A stretch of DNA of 40,587 nt from Pseudomonadota bacterium (GCA_018241405.1 JAFEDY010000033.1:1199-41785), one strand, 5' to 3'. Shown: positions 1-8,876, counted from the stretch's first letter. The notes: generated from the sequence alone by a model not told the origin. A program made the numbers and translations.

Positions 1-1182
1 CGCGACGACGGCGCCGGGCTGGATCTGGCACGTATCCGCGCCAAGGCCGTGGCCCAGGGCTTGATTGCTGCAGACGCCCAGCTGAGCGATGCCGACGTGG
101 CCAACCTGATCTTCCTGCCGGGCCTTTCCACAGCCCACGAGGTCACAGGCCTGTCGGGCCGCGGCATCGGCATGGACGTGGTGCGCTCAGAGGTACAGGC
201 CCTGGGCGGCCGCATCGAGACCTGGACCGAGGCGGGCCAGGGCAGCGCGTTTCGTCTGGTGCTGCCGCTCACGACTGCCGTCACGCAGGTGGTCATGGTG
301 CGGGCGGGCAGCATGGCGCTGGGCGTGCCCGCCAGCCTGGTGGAGACCGTGCGCCGCGGCTCCGCTGCCGAGCTCGATGCTGCCTACGCGACGCATGCGT
401 TCGCCGACGGGCAGGAGCAACTGCCGTTTTACTGGGCAGGTGCGCTGCTGCAGTCGTCGCCGTGCAGCACCGAAGTGGCCGGCAAGTACCGGCCCGTGCT
501 CATCCTGCGCAGCGCAGCGCAGCGCATCGCCGTGCATGTCGATGAGGTGCTCGGGAATCAGGAAGTAGTGGTCAAGAATCTGGGGCCTCAGTTGTCGCGC
601 CTGCCCGGGTTGACGGGCATGTCGGTGCTCGCATCGGGTGCCGTGGTGCTGATCTACAACCCCGTGGCCCTGGCGACCGTGTATGGCGACCAGGCGCGCG
701 CCGCCACGCGCTGGCTCGCCGCGCCGGAGCCTGGGTCCGCAGCCACCCGGGTTGAAGGGGGCGCGAACGTGTCCGCGCCCCTGGCGGCGGATTCCCAGGT
801 GCCGCTGATTCTGGTGGTGGACGACTCCATCACTGTGCGCCGCGTCACCCAGCGCCTGCTGCAGCGCGAGGGCTACCGCGTGGCCCTGGCGGCCGACGGC
901 CTGCAGGCGCTGGAGCGCCTGCAGCAGGAACGCCCTGCCGTGGTGCTGTCCGACATCGAGATGCCGCGCATGGACGGCTTCGACCTGGCGCGCAACATCC
1001 GCGGTGATCTGGCGCTGCGCGACCTGCCCATCATCATGATCACCTCGCGCATCGCACAAAAGCACCGCGACCATGCGCAGCAGCTGGGTGTGAACCATTA
1101 CCTGGGCAAGCCGTATTCCGACGAGGAACTGCTCAGCATGGTGCGTCACTATGCCCAGGAGACGGATGAGGTGGGTGGTTGA
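1..1182 (+). CDS. CheA-like hybrid histidine kinase/response regulator (ChpA/PilL type), 3' part
   Basis: The gene is open from the first base of the window, so only the last 393 residues are visible. They begin in the ATP-binding domain with the G1 motif DDGAGLD and continue to G2, GRGIGMDVV (near residue 55). A CheW-like coupling domain follows, then a C-terminal receiver domain starting at ILVVDDS with the phospho-acceptor Asp in SDIEMPRMDGF and the conserved Lys in GKPYSDEE. CheA with a C-terminal receiver is the layout of ChpA/PilL proteins, which control type IV pilus twitching through pilus-associated receptors and PilG/PilH-type regulators. Those partners would lie upstream, outside the window. 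The GTG at 49 is an internal codon, not a start. The assignment to the pilus system rather than flagellar chemotaxis is inferred from domain order. Confidence 0.9.
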   Translation, partial: RDDGAGLDLARIRAKAVAQGLIAADAQLSDADVANLIFLPGLSTAHEVTGLSGRGIGMDVVRSEVQALGGRIETWTEAGQGSAFRLVLPLTTAVTQVVMVRAGSMALGVPASLVETVRRGSAAELDAAYATHAFADGQEQLPFYWAGALLQSSPCSTEVAGKYRPVLILRSAAQRIAVHVDEVLGNQEVVVKNLGPQLSRLPGLTGMSVLASGAVVLIYNPVALATVYGDQARAATRWLAAPEPGSAATRVEGGANVSAPLAADSQVPLILVVDDSITVRRVTQRLLQREGYRVALAADGLQALERLQQERPAVVLSDIEMPRMDGFDLARNIRGDLALRDLPIIMITSRIAQKHRDHAQQLGVNHYLGKPYSDEELLSMVRHYAQETDEVGG

Positions 1183-1191
1183 AAGTCACCG

Positions 1192-1215
1192 GCGGCGGAA
1201 ATGAAACACCGCCGC
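1192..1215. terminator. Hairpin between convergent genes, possible terminator
   Basis: A perfect 7-bp inverted repeat (GCGGCGG at 1192-1198, CCGCCGC at 1209-1215) with a 10-nt loop lies 9 nt after the kinase stop codon and before the converging minus-strand gene. No run of T follows on either strand, so intrinsic termination is uncertain. The rest of 1216-1314 holds nothing I recognise. Confidence 0.35.
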
Positions 1216-1314
1216 ACCTTGCCTTGGCCTTCCGTCCGCTAGACGCAGGCTATATCCGCGAGGCCTTTACCCCCCGGGTGTGAGCATCCAGAAAACCTTA
1301 TTCCGTGCAGCAGA

Positions 1315-1641
1315 CTATTTCCCGGTCGCTGCGTCAGGATTGACGCTGATTCCCTTGGCTTTCAGCGCGTCAATCACTTTCCGTGCGCTCGCGTTTCCAT
1401 TCTGTGCCAGACGGGCCGTTCCGGCAGCCAGCGCATCCAGTTGTCCCCGCATTTTTTGGGCGTTGGCGTAACTGGCCTCCTGGTTGGCATTCAGTGTTTT
1501 CAGATCGTCCCGTTCCTTGAGCAGTTGACTGGTCTGGAAGGCAAACCATACAACCAGCGTGAGCAGCGCAAACAGCATCGGCAAGAAAACGCCGTAGTCC
1601 TGGCCTTGGCTAAGGTTGGGAGCCTTCTGGTTCGAATCCAT
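1315..1641 (-). CDS. Small single-pass membrane protein with coiled coil, unknown function
   Basis: A 108-residue protein of unrecognised family. The start at 1641 is supported by an AGGAGAG Shine-Dalgarno sequence about 6 nt upstream. Residues about 18-36 form one hydrophobic helix. They are followed by a charged, heptad-like stretch (QLLKERDDLKTLNANQ onward) suggesting a coiled coil outside the membrane. The C-terminus holds a short helix ending in ALKAKGIS. The next gene upstream on the same strand, 13 nt away, encodes a protein of the same size and layout with a matching ELLASQGIS end, so the two look like paralogous partners. They follow the PEP-CTERM gene on the same strand, but a terminator-like hairpin lies between. 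A link to envelope structure or type IV pili is only a guess from position. Confidence 0.75.
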   Translation of the reverse strand: MDSNQKAPNLSQGQDYGVFLPMLFALLTLVVWFAFQTSQLLKERDDLKTLNANQEASYANAQKMRGQLDALAAGTARLAQNGNASARKVIDALKAKGISVNPDAATGK

Positions 1642-1654
1642 TTCTGCTCTCCTG

Positions 1655-1960
1655 TCAGGGTTGTTTGTTGGTGAATGAGATGCCTTGAGAGGCGAGCAAC
1701 TCGCGGAGTTGGGAGTCGCTCTGCTGGTCGGAGAGCTCGGCCAGGCTGCGTATCAGGCCTTGGTACAGCGGCTCAAGTTGCTGGCTTTGCTGGATGTATT
1801 GGGTTCGCGTATTGAATTCGCTCTGCGCGGAGCGGTTGCCGTTGTAGAGCACGATGTTGGCCAATGCCAGGGCCAAGGCGGCTGCGCCCATTGCACTGAG
1901 CAGGAAAAATTGCTGCTTGTTGAGCACGACTGAGACTCCTGTCTGAAGCGTTGCCTGCAT
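1655..1960 (-). CDS. Small single-pass membrane protein, probable paralogue of the next gene
   Basis: The ATG at 1960 gives 101 residues and has GGGAG 8 nt upstream. A GTG at 1975 would add five residues but lacks that spacing. Residues about 17-41 (FFLLSAMGAAALALALANIVLY) form a single transmembrane helix. A Gln-rich helical region (TQYIQQSQQLEPLYQ) follows that may be a coiled coil, then the C-terminal segment LRELLASQGIS. Layout, length and this last segment match the neighbouring gene at 1315-1641, and the 13-nt spacing implies one transcript. I do not recognise the family. Confidence 0.72.
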   Translation of the reverse strand: MQATLQTGVSVVLNKQQFFLLSAMGAAALALALANIVLYNGNRSAQSEFNTRTQYIQQSQQLEPLYQGLIRSLAELSDQQSDSQLRELLASQGISFTNKQP

Positions 1961-1987
1961 CTTAATTGCTCCCACTGCCAGCCTGAA

Positions 1988-2012
1988 ACAAACCGAGCCG
2001 ACGAATCGGCCC
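1988..2012 (-). terminator. Intrinsic terminator after the PEP-CTERM gene
   Basis: Read on the minus strand, 15 nt after the stop codon, GCCGA and TCGGC (2010-2006 and 2001-1997) close a TTCG tetraloop, with further weak pairing outside. TCGGTTTGTTT follows directly. A UUCG-capped GC stem followed by T-rich sequence is a good intrinsic terminator candidate. Confidence 0.6.
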
Positions 2013-2024
2013 GGTATAGTTTCC

Positions 2025-5000
2025 TTAATGCAGGATCATGCGGCGGCGACCCATCAGCAACCCACCGAGCGCGATGCTCAGCAGGAACAGGGTTCCGGGT
2101 TCGGGTACGGGATTTCCTCCCTGAACTACATTGGCGCGGATTTGAAGGGTGATATCACCCAGATTCCCGCTGTAGCCGCTGGCGTTGTGACCCAGGGAAG
2201 ACAGAAGGATGTCGTCGCCGAACAGGCCTAGCGTCGAGGCTGTGAAGCCTATGCCCAGCCCCCCCTGACCGGCGCCGGCAGCGAGATTTGAGAAGGCGTT
2301 GAAACCTGAGTAGCCGAAGTCTTGCATGTCAAGGAATGCAAAGAGGCCATCCAGCAGGTCGGCGGAGCCTGATATGTCATTGAATACCCTCAGCATGGCG
2401 TTGACCGAGGAGCCCAGCGCCAGGTTGCCGAAGTCGAGGGTGATCACCTGGCCGCTTCGGCTGAAGTTGCCGTTGCCACTGATCAAGTTCAGATTGGCAT
2501 TGGCGAAGTTGTTCACCTGGCCATTCAACAGGACAACGGCATTGGGCAGGGCTAGGTCAGCCATGTCCGGGTTGTGGCTGGCCAGCCCCACCGTGGCGCT
2601 GCTGCTGAAGATGCCGGCCATGCTGGTGTCCAGACTCACGTTCAGGCCGCTGCTATTGGTCTGGCCAGCCTGCACGCCGGCGCCAAGGTTGCCGGATGCG
2701 GCAAACAGCCCGGACGCACCGCCGATGGTTCCGGTGAGCTTGTCGTTGAGGCCCGCTACCGGGGCCGTGTTCTGCACCTGCACGTTGCGGCCGGCAAGCA
2801 CATCGCCCACGTGAACGATGCCGAAATTGACCGCGCTCTGAACGGCGGCCACCGCCTGTTGGTAGACCTTGCCCACCACGTTGACGATGGCTGAGCCAAT
2901 GGAAATATCGGCGGCGCCAGTGGTGCCGGCACCGGTGGAGGTCATGCCCAGCGTGACCTGGCCGCTGCTGGCGCCTGCGGTGGCCGTGGAGGCCAGGCCG
3001 ACCTTCACTGAGGTGGAGTTGTTACCCTGCGCGGCGAGGTTTGCGATGGAGCCACCGCCCTGCGCGTTGCCGCTGGCACCCGTGACGGCTACCTTCAGGC
3101 CCTCCGTGTAGCTGTCGGGCGACGTATTGGTGATCGATACGGCCTGATTGGCGATTACCGCATCACCCACGCGTGCGGCGATGGTCACCGACGGTGTGTC
3201 GAGCGTCGGGTTGGCAAGGCGAAAGACGTTACCGCTGACGTTGACGGTCTGGCTCGCCAGGTTGGTCTGGCCCAGGCCGCTGGTGCCTGTGCCGTCGGAG
3301 ACCAGCGCAATCGTTGCACTGCCGGTCTTGGCGCCGGCGCTGCTGGTATCCAGGCCCACATGCAGGCTGGAATTGTTCGTGGCCTGCGGGCCGAGCAAGG
3401 TGAATGCACCGCTGGCCGTTACCGGAGCGCCGTTGCTGCTCACGCTGGCATTGAGTCTTTCGCTGAAGCCGTCGTTGATGGCGGTGTTGCTGATGCTCAA
3501 GGCCTGGCCGACCGCGGTACCAATGCGCACGTTACCAAAGTTGACAGGGTTGGGGGCCGCAGGGCTGGCACTGGCATAGCGGTACACATTGCCTTGGGCA
3601 GCGATAACGCCGCTGACCCCGACGTTCTGCGTGGGCAACGCCGTGACACCCAGGCCGCTCGTGCCTGCACCATCCGAGGAAAAGTTCACGGCGATGCTGC
3701 CATTGACCGTGCCCGCAGCGCCGGTGTTCAGGCCCACGACCATGCTGCTGCCATTGCTGGCGCCCGCTGCCAGCTGGCCGATGCTGCCTCCGTTGTGGGT
3801 GATGCGCGCATCGGTGGCGCTGCCAAAGCTTGCGTTGAGCTTTTCGGAGAATCCGTCATTGGTCGCCAGGTTGCTGATGGACAACGCCTGCTGCACGGTG
3901 TCGCCCACATGGACGTTGCCGAAGCTGACCGCGCCCAGGGTGTTGGCCTGTGCCAGACGGTACACCGCGCCGGTGACGTTGATGCTCTGGCCGCCGGCGC
4001 CAATGGCCGCCAGGCCGCTGGTGCCATTGCCGTCGGACTGGTAGTTGATGGCCACCGTGCCGGACTTGCTGCCAGCGCTGCTGGTATCCATGCCCACTGC
4101 CATGCTGGAGGTGTTGCTGGCGCCCGCAGCGAGCAGGCTGACGCCGCCGCCGTTGTGCGTGGCGCTGCCGCTTGCCGCGCCGAAGCTGGCGTTGAGCTTC
4201 TCGGAGAAGCCGTCATTGGTCGCCAGGTTCGCGATGCTGAGGTTCTGCGTGGCGCCGTCTCCCACATGGCGATTGCCCAGATTGACGGTAAGGGGTGATG
4301 TGTCGCCCTGGGCCATGCGGTAGACATTGCCGGTGACGTTGATGGTCTGGCTGCCCGTGGTGGCGACGCCCAGGCCGTTGCTCACCCCGTTCACGGTGCC
4401 AGCGGTCTGATAGTTCAGCGTCACGCTGCCGCTCCTGGCGCCAGCTGTGCTCGTATCGACGCCCACCCGCATTGCGCTGTTGTTCGAGCCACCGGCAAGC
4501 AGGGCATTGATCGTTCCGCCGTTGTTCGTCGCAGCGCCGGTGTTGCTGCCAAAACTCGCGCGCAGATCTTCGCTGAAGCTGCCCGCGGCCGCGGTATTGC
4601 TCACCGTCAGTACCTGGCTGCCACTGCCGCCCACACGCTGATTGGCCAGCACGACCGGCGCGGGCGTGGCAGCGCCGGCAGCCGCGTTGAAAGCGGCTGC
4701 ACCGCCGGCCAGTGCGATGTTGAGTTTCTGGTCGGGAATGTTCTCGAAGTTGCTGCGCAGGTTGATCGCCTGGCCCGACAGGGGGGCCAGCGCGCCAGCG
4801 CTGGCCGCCGTGAAAGTCACGCCAAGGTTGCCGCTGTTGCCGCCTGGGCCGCCGGCGTTGTAGTTCGAAGCCGTGACACCTGCGCCCGACAACCGGGCGT
4901 CGCTGATGTTGCCGCCATTGACCGCGGTCTGAATGGCGCCGCGCAGTGCGGGGCCGGTAGTGCCCGCGTTGCCGACCTGATAGTCGAAGGTCGTGGCGCC

Positions 5001-6848
5001 TACGCGCACGTTGCCAATCGTCAGTGTGGCGTTGTTGGTATTGCCGTTGGTGACGTTGGCGCCGGTGATGACCTGGTGCGCGTCGCCCCCGGCCAGAATC
5101 TGGCCAGCGCCGGTGACGCCGGCGCGGCGGTTGAAGGCGTTGCCGCTGCCGGCCTGGGCGTTGGTGTAGTCCGCGGAAAGCGTGAGGTTCTGCGCCAGGT
5201 TGGTCGTGCCGCTGTTGCCCATAACCAGCCTTCCCTGCTCGCTGGCGGTTGATGTGGCCAGCTGCAGGACTCCTCCTGCAACCTGCAATGTGCCGGTGCC
5301 GCGCAGCATGCTGCTGCCGCCGTTGCCCGGGCTGCTGATGGACAGCGTGCCGCCGGCGACATCGGCCGAGATGAGGGCGTTGTTGGTCAGGACGTTGTTG
5401 CCGGCGACGTTGATCGCCTGACCGATGTTGCCCTGGCCGCGGATCGTCATCCCCGCGGCAAAGGAAGAGGTGCCCGTTCCGTCGATGGCCAGGCGTGCGC
5501 CGGCATCGTTGAGGTTGATCACTCCGGTGCCGCCAAGGGCGGCTGCATTGCCAGTGGACAGCGCGCTGTCCAGGCTGAGGATGCCGCCGTTGCCGATGTT
5601 GACACTGCCATTGACAGTATTGGTGTTGACCAAGCGCTGGCGCGCGTTGGCGATACCTGTCATGTCAAGCGTGCCGGCGACGGTCACGCCGCTCAGGACG
5701 TTGCTTGCGTTGCTGGCGGACTGGATGACGCCGCTGCCGGCCGTGCCCAGGGTGCCGCCGGTGATGGTGATGCCATTCAAGACCACCTGGCTGCCATTCT
5801 GGGCGTTGATCTGCCCGGCGGTGTTGTTGACCTGCGTGTTGATGAGCAGCGTGCCGCCGCTGCGTGCATCGAGGACGCCATTGTTGACGATCGAACTGCC
5901 ACTGCCGTTGGCCGGCGGGACAAGCGCCAGCGTGCCACCGCTCACGTCGGCCGAGATGCGGCCGTTGTTGACCAGTGTGTTGTCGCCGCTGACGTTGATC
6001 GCCTGGCCGATGTTGCCCTGGCCGCGCACAACCACGGTGGATGCCAGGGTGGTGGTGCCGGTTCCGTCGACGGCCAGGCGTGCGCCACTGTCATTGAGGT
6101 TGATGGTGGCATTGCCGGAGAGCGTCTGGTTGCCGCCGCTGGTGAGGGCGCTGTCCAGGCTGAGGATGCCGCCGTTGCCCACGTTGGCCGTGCCGTTGAG
6201 CACCATGCCGTTGGCGATGCGGTTGCGCGCGTTGGCGATGGCCTGGACGTCGAGCGTGCCGTTGATCGTAACGCCCGAGAGTACGCTGCCTGCGCTGTTC
6301 CCGCTGGCAAGCTTGCCGCTGCCAGTGGTATTGATGGTGCCGCCGCTGATGCTTCCGAACTGGTTGACTACGCTGTCGGGGCTGACGTTGATCACCCCGC
6401 CGGCGTTGTTGACGTTGTGCCCGCTGCCAATGTTCAAGGCAGCGTTGTTCGGGATGGGCCCGGCGCCCACATTGATCGTACCGGTGTTGGTTGTGCTGCC
6501 GCCGCCTTGCAGCGTGAGCAGGAAGGCGTCGATATTGACGTTGCCGCCGTTGGTCAGGTTGAGGATCGACTGAGCGGAATTTATGGTTACCGTCCTGCTC
6601 GCAGCTATCGTCGCGGAGTCGGCAGCCCCAGGAACTCCAGCGCAGCTCCAGTTACCAGCGGTGGCCCAATTGCCCGTAGCGGGACTCCAGCTGCAATTGG
6701 CTGCCACTACAGGGTTGGCACCCAGGGTCAGCAGCGCGCTGGCGATTGCCGCGACCAGGGGCTTTGGCCGAAAGGATCGGCCCGCGTGGGGGCTGGAGTC
6801 GCGGGTCGAAAACGTTATACGGGTGTGAGTGCCTTGCCAGCGCGTCAT
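2025..6848 (-). CDS. Giant PEP-CTERM repeat surface protein
   Basis: The ATG at 6848 gives 1607 residues and has AGGGGA about 7 nt upstream; the open frame runs 50 codons further to 6998 without a comparable site. An extended signal sequence (hydrophobic core LVAAIASALLTLGA, cleavage near VVAA) is followed by Gly/Asn/Thr-rich beta-helix sequence containing two copies of a 195-residue-period repeat. Next come about six or seven beta-sandwich repeats of roughly 110-120 residues (NLATNDGFSEKLNASFG, then MVVGLNTGAAG-like blocks), resembling 'choice-of-anchor' domains. The last 27 residues are a classic PEP-CTERM signal: VPEPGT, a hydrophobic helix, then GRRR. In known systems an exosortase cuts at this motif and the protein ends up at the surface or in the biofilm matrix. 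No exosortase gene lies in the window. Mature Cys is almost absent. An adhesin or matrix role is inferred. Confidence 0.88.
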   Translation of the reverse strand: MTRWQGTHTRITFSTRDSSPHAGRSFRPKPLVAAIASALLTLGANPVVAANCSWSPATGNWATAGNWSCAGVPGAADSATIAASRTVTINSAQSILNLTNGGNVNIDAFLLTLQGGGSTTNTGTINVGAGPIPNNAALNIGSGHNVNNAGGVINVSPDSVVNQFGSISGGTINTTGSGKLASGNSAGSVLSGVTINGTLDVQAIANARNRIANGMVLNGTANVGNGGILSLDSALTSGGNQTLSGNATINLNDSGARLAVDGTGTTTLASTVVVRGQGNIGQAINVSGDNTLVNNGRISADVSGGTLALVPPANGSGSSIVNNGVLDARSGGTLLINTQVNNTAGQINAQNGSQVVLNGITITGGTLGTAGSGVIQSASNASNVLSGVTVAGTLDMTGIANARQRLVNTNTVNGSVNIGNGGILSLDSALSTGNAAALGGTGVINLNDAGARLAIDGTGTSSFAAGMTIRGQGNIGQAINVAGNNVLTNNALISADVAGGTLSISSPGNGGSSMLRGTGTLQVAGGVLQLATSTASEQGRLVMGNSGTTNLAQNLTLSADYTNAQAGSGNAFNRRAGVTGAGQILAGGDAHQVITGANVTNGNTNNATLTIGNVRVGATTFDYQVGNAGTTGPALRGAIQTAVNGGNISDARLSGAGVTASNYNAGGPGGNSGNLGVTFTAASAGALAPLSGQAINLRSNFENIPDQKLNIALAGGAAAFNAAAGAATPAPVVLANQRVGGSGSQVLTVSNTAAAGSFSEDLRASFGSNTGAATNNGGTINALLAGGSNNSAMRVGVDTSTAGARSGSVTLNYQTAGTVNGVSNGLGVATTGSQTINVTGNVYRMAQGDTSPLTVNLGNRHVGDGATQNLSIANLATNDGFSEKLNASFGAASGSATHNGGGVSLLAAGASNTSSMAVGMDTSSAGSKSGTVAINYQSDGNGTSGLAAIGAGGQSINVTGAVYRLAQANTLGAVSFGNVHVGDTVQQALSISNLATNDGFSEKLNASFGSATDARITHNGGSIGQLAAGASNGSSMVVGLNTGAAGTVNGSIAVNFSSDGAGTSGLGVTALPTQNVGVSGVIAAQGNVYRYASASPAAPNPVNFGNVRIGTAVGQALSISNTAINDGFSERLNASVSSNGAPVTASGAFTLLGPQATNNSSLHVGLDTSSAGAKTGSATIALVSDGTGTSGLGQTNLASQTVNVSGNVFRLANPTLDTPSVTIAARVGDAVIANQAVSITNTSPDSYTEGLKVAVTGASGNAQGGGSIANLAAQGNNSTSVKVGLASTATAGASSGQVTLGMTSTGAGTTGAADISIGSAIVNVVGKVYQQAVAAVQSAVNFGIVHVGDVLAGRNVQVQNTAPVAGLNDKLTGTIGGASGLFAASGNLGAGVQAGQTNSSGLNVSLDTSMAGIFSSSATVGLASHNPDMADLALPNAVVLLNGQVNNFANANLNLISGNGNFSRSGQVITLDFGNLALGSSVNAMLRVFNDISGSADLLDGLFAFLDMQDFGYSGFNAFSNLAAGAGQGGLGIGFTASTLGLFGDDILLSSLGHNASGYSGNLGDITLQIRANVVQGGNPVPEPGTLFLLSIALGGLLMGRRRMILH
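2800..4650 (-). repeat. Tandem beta-sandwich repeat array inside the PEP-CTERM gene
   Basis: The coding DNA holds degenerate direct repeats. One near-identical stretch, encoding LNASFG and the preceding ATNDGFSEK, occurs at about 3834 and again at about 4191, an offset of 357 bp (119 codons). Less similar copies continue on both sides. Boundaries are approximate. Confidence 0.7.
5343..6345 (-). repeat. Two copies of a 585-bp-period direct repeat in the PEP-CTERM gene
   Basis: The blocks at about 5343-5760 and 5928-6345 encode parallel segments: SGVT.NGTLD, NARNR/NARQR, GNGGILSLDSAL, GQGNIGQAINV and ISADV.GGTL. The offset is 585 bp, or 195 residues. This looks like an in-frame duplication of a beta-helix module. 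Confidence 0.8.
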
Positions 6849-6887
6849 GGTCGATCCCCTGGTGATTGATTCGGCTTGCAGACACAA

Positions 6888-6900
6888 GCATTTTTTATGC
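6888..6900. promoter_or_regulatory. AT-rich inverted repeat in the divergent PEP-CTERM/luxR region
   Basis: GCAT-TTTTT-ATGC forms a small inverted repeat 40 nt upstream of the PEP-CTERM start, within the 254-bp divergent region 6849-7102. The surroundings are much more AT-rich than the rest of the window. It is a candidate operator only; no consensus was matched. Confidence 0.3.
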
Positions 6901-6999
6901 CGCAAAGATATTTTTCTTTGGTGGCAAGGACTTATCAGAAAGGGAGGGGGTTGCCAGGACAAGGCTGTAAAGCACCGCACATAAGACATTTGCATCATC

Positions 7000-7029
7000 T
7001 TGTGTCATGGGGGGTGGCAGGCGTATGCT
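7000..7029 (+). promoter_or_regulatory. Candidate sigma-70 promoter for the LuxR-type gene
   Basis: TTGTGT (7000-7005) and TATGCT (7024-7029) are separated by 18 bp. Transcription would start near 7036, which agrees with translation starting at 7103 and not at 7007. Both hexamers are only partial matches. Confidence 0.35.
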
Positions 7030-7102
7030 GGTTGCATCGCTTTACGCTTGTTTCGATCCGGCTTACTGCTGGCTGAAATGCCAAGGAGTCCGGCACAAGG
7101 AC

Positions 7103-8116
7103 ATGAAAAATTTTCCGACGCAGGTTGACCCCGGTCTGAATGTTCACGTCTTGAACGCGATGATTCTGGATGTGCATCGCGCCGGCAGCGAGGTGGGCTA
7201 TGACAAGTTTCAACGCCTGATGCTGGATGAAATTCAGGCGCTCATTTCTTTTGATTCGGCTTGCTGGGGCAACGTGGTGACAGACCCGTTTGCGCTGGAT
7301 AACCCGCGTTTGTTCAACTGTGACGAGTCGATATCGACGGCTTTTCGGCAGTTGTGGCCGCAGGATTGCTTCTTTGCCGCTCTGGCTGCCGAGCCAGGGC
7401 TGACGATCAACCTGTCCGACCAGGAAACCCGCGCGCGCCTGGCAAGCAGTGATATCTGCGGTGAGCTGGGCAAGCACTACGGAATCGCATCTGTTCTCGG
7501 AACCTTGCGGGCGAAACCCGTATCGGCGCACTACGAATTCCTGGTGCTATGGCGCAACGACCCGATGAACCCATTCAGCGAGGCCGACCGCCAGGGCATG
7601 CAGCTCTTGATGCCGCACCTGATGCAGGCGCAATGGCTTGCGTGTCAGTGCGCGATCTTCAAGGACGCGCGCAGGCGCAGCGGGAATTGGTGCGTGGCTG
7701 ATGCTTGGGGGTTTGTGCATCACGCCACGCCGGGTTTTGTTAATGCCCTGAATGGGCACTGGCCGGGCTGGAGAGGGAGTCAGTTGCCGACGACAATGTT
7801 GGAATACGCGCGCATGGGGCAGCCGTTTCAGTCTGGGCCACTTACGATTGACGTTGCGGCAAAGGGCGAGTTGCTGCATCTGGAAGTCCGGGCGATAGGC
7901 GCACTTGACCGTCTGTCGCCGCGCGAGCGTGAAATCGCCCAGCGTTATGCGCGTGGAGAGACGCATTCAGCGATTGCGCTTGCGTTGGCGATCTCGCCGG
8001 CGACGGTACGCAATCACCTGGCGCACTGCTTTCACAAGTTGGGGGTCTCCAATAAGGCCGAGCTGGCGCTGATCCACTTCCATAAAGGCGCGCAGGGCAG
8101 CCGGCGGCAAATGTGA
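7103..8116 (+). CDS. LuxR-family (GerE-type HTH) transcriptional regulator
   Basis: A protein of 337 residues from the ATG at 7103; an in-frame ATG at 7007 lies inside the likely promoter. The C-terminal domain is a LuxR/GerE helix-turn-helix: LSPREREIAQRYARGETHSAIALALAIS, then TVRNHLAHCFHKLGVSNKAEL. The N-terminal ~260 residues show no receiver signature (no DD...D...K pattern) and no membrane segment, so it is probably a ligand-sensing domain I cannot name. The gene is divergent from the PEP-CTERM gene, so it may control that gene. Exosortase systems in betaproteobacteria often carry a LuxR-type regulator (EpsA), but this protein is longer than that family and I do not claim identity. Confidence 0.82.
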   Translation: MKNFPTQVDPGLNVHVLNAMILDVHRAGSEVGYDKFQRLMLDEIQALISFDSACWGNVVTDPFALDNPRLFNCDESISTAFRQLWPQDCFFAALAAEPGLTINLSDQETRARLASSDICGELGKHYGIASVLGTLRAKPVSAHYEFLVLWRNDPMNPFSEADRQGMQLLMPHLMQAQWLACQCAIFKDARRRSGNWCVADAWGFVHHATPGFVNALNGHWPGWRGSQLPTTMLEYARMGQPFQSGPLTIDVAAKGELLHLEVRAIGALDRLSPREREIAQRYARGETHSAIALALAISPATVRNHLAHCFHKLGVSNKAELALIHFHKGAQGSRRQM

Positions 8117-8227
8117 CCCGGTTCAGTGGGCGCTGCCGCAAGGCTTGGCAACCGCCGCATTGCGCCTTGAGCCGGTGTGAGGCATTGCGCCAGGGACGAG
8201 GCGATGCCCCAGGCTCGAGCCCATGCC

Positions 8228-8258
8228 TTGGGCTGAGGCTGCGAACGGGCTCTAAAAT
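8228..8258 (+). promoter_or_regulatory. Promoter of the yqgE-ruvX-pyrR-pyrB cluster, leaderless type
   Basis: A TAAAAT -10 element (8253-8258) lies 6 nt before the yqgE ATG, with a weak TTGGGC -35 19 bp upstream. A start 7 nt after the -10 would fall on the A of the ATG. There is no Shine-Dalgarno sequence. The remaining 8117-8227 is GC-rich and holds nothing recognised. Confidence 0.5.
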
Positions 8259-8264
8259 CACCCC

Positions 8265-8876
8265 ATGTCCGCCCCCTCCGAGCCCATCAACCTGACGCAC
8301 CACTTCCTGATTGCCATGCCGGGCATGGAGGATGCGTCATTTGCGCGCAGCGTGGTCTATCTGTGTGAGCACAGCGAGCGTGGTGCCCTGGGCCTGATCA
8401 TCAACAAGCCCACGGACATCAACCTCGAAGGACTGTTCGAGAAGGTGGACCTGACCCTGGGGCGTGCGGATCTGACGCGCCAGCCCGTCTTTCTGGGCGG
8501 GCCCGTGCAGACGGAGCGCGGCTTCGTGCTGCACGACCCCATGCGCGGCACGCCGGAGGGTACCGCCAAGGATGAGGACGATTCGCCCTATGCCTCCACG
8601 ATGCGCATTCCGGGTGGGCTGGAGATGACCACCTCCAAGGATGTGCTGGAGGCGCTGTCGCACGGCGCGGGCCCGCGGCGCGTGCTCGTCACGCTGGGCT
8701 ACTCGGCCTGGGGTGAGGGACAACTGGAGTCGGAGCTGGCCGAGAACAGCTGGCTTACCGTGGACGCTGACGCTGCCATCATCTTCGACACGCCCGTGGA
8801 CGAGCGCTATGAGCGCGCGCTGGGGCTGCTGGGCCTGCAGTCGTGGATGCTGTCGCGCGACGCGGGACACGCATGA
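8265..8876 (+). CDS. yqgE: YqgE/AlgH family protein (UPF0301)
   Basis: A 203-residue protein with the family's N-terminal pattern, LTHHFLIAMPGMEDASFARSVVYLCEHSERGALGLIINKP, and the later GGPV, ED and SAWGEGQLE blocks. Length is slightly above the usual 185-190. The biochemical role is not settled. It sits in the conserved order yqgE-ruvX in many proteobacteria, here heading a pyrimidine cluster. Its stop overlaps the ruvX start as ATGA, implying coupled translation. The start codon directly follows a -10-like element. Confidence 0.93.
   Translation: MSAPSEPINLTHHFLIAMPGMEDASFARSVVYLCEHSERGALGLIINKPTDINLEGLFEKVDLTLGRADLTRQPVFLGGPVQTERGFVLHDPMRGTPEGTAKDEDDSPYASTMRIPGGLEMTTSKDVLEALSHGAGPRRVLVTLGYSAWGEGQLESELAENSWLTVDADAAIIFDTPVDERYERALGLLGLQSWMLSRDAGHA

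Noticed and set aside
2800..6345. CRISPR or VNTR array
   Set aside because: The repeats are in-frame, degenerate, 350-585 bp in period and encode protein modules; there are no short identical repeats with unique spacers.
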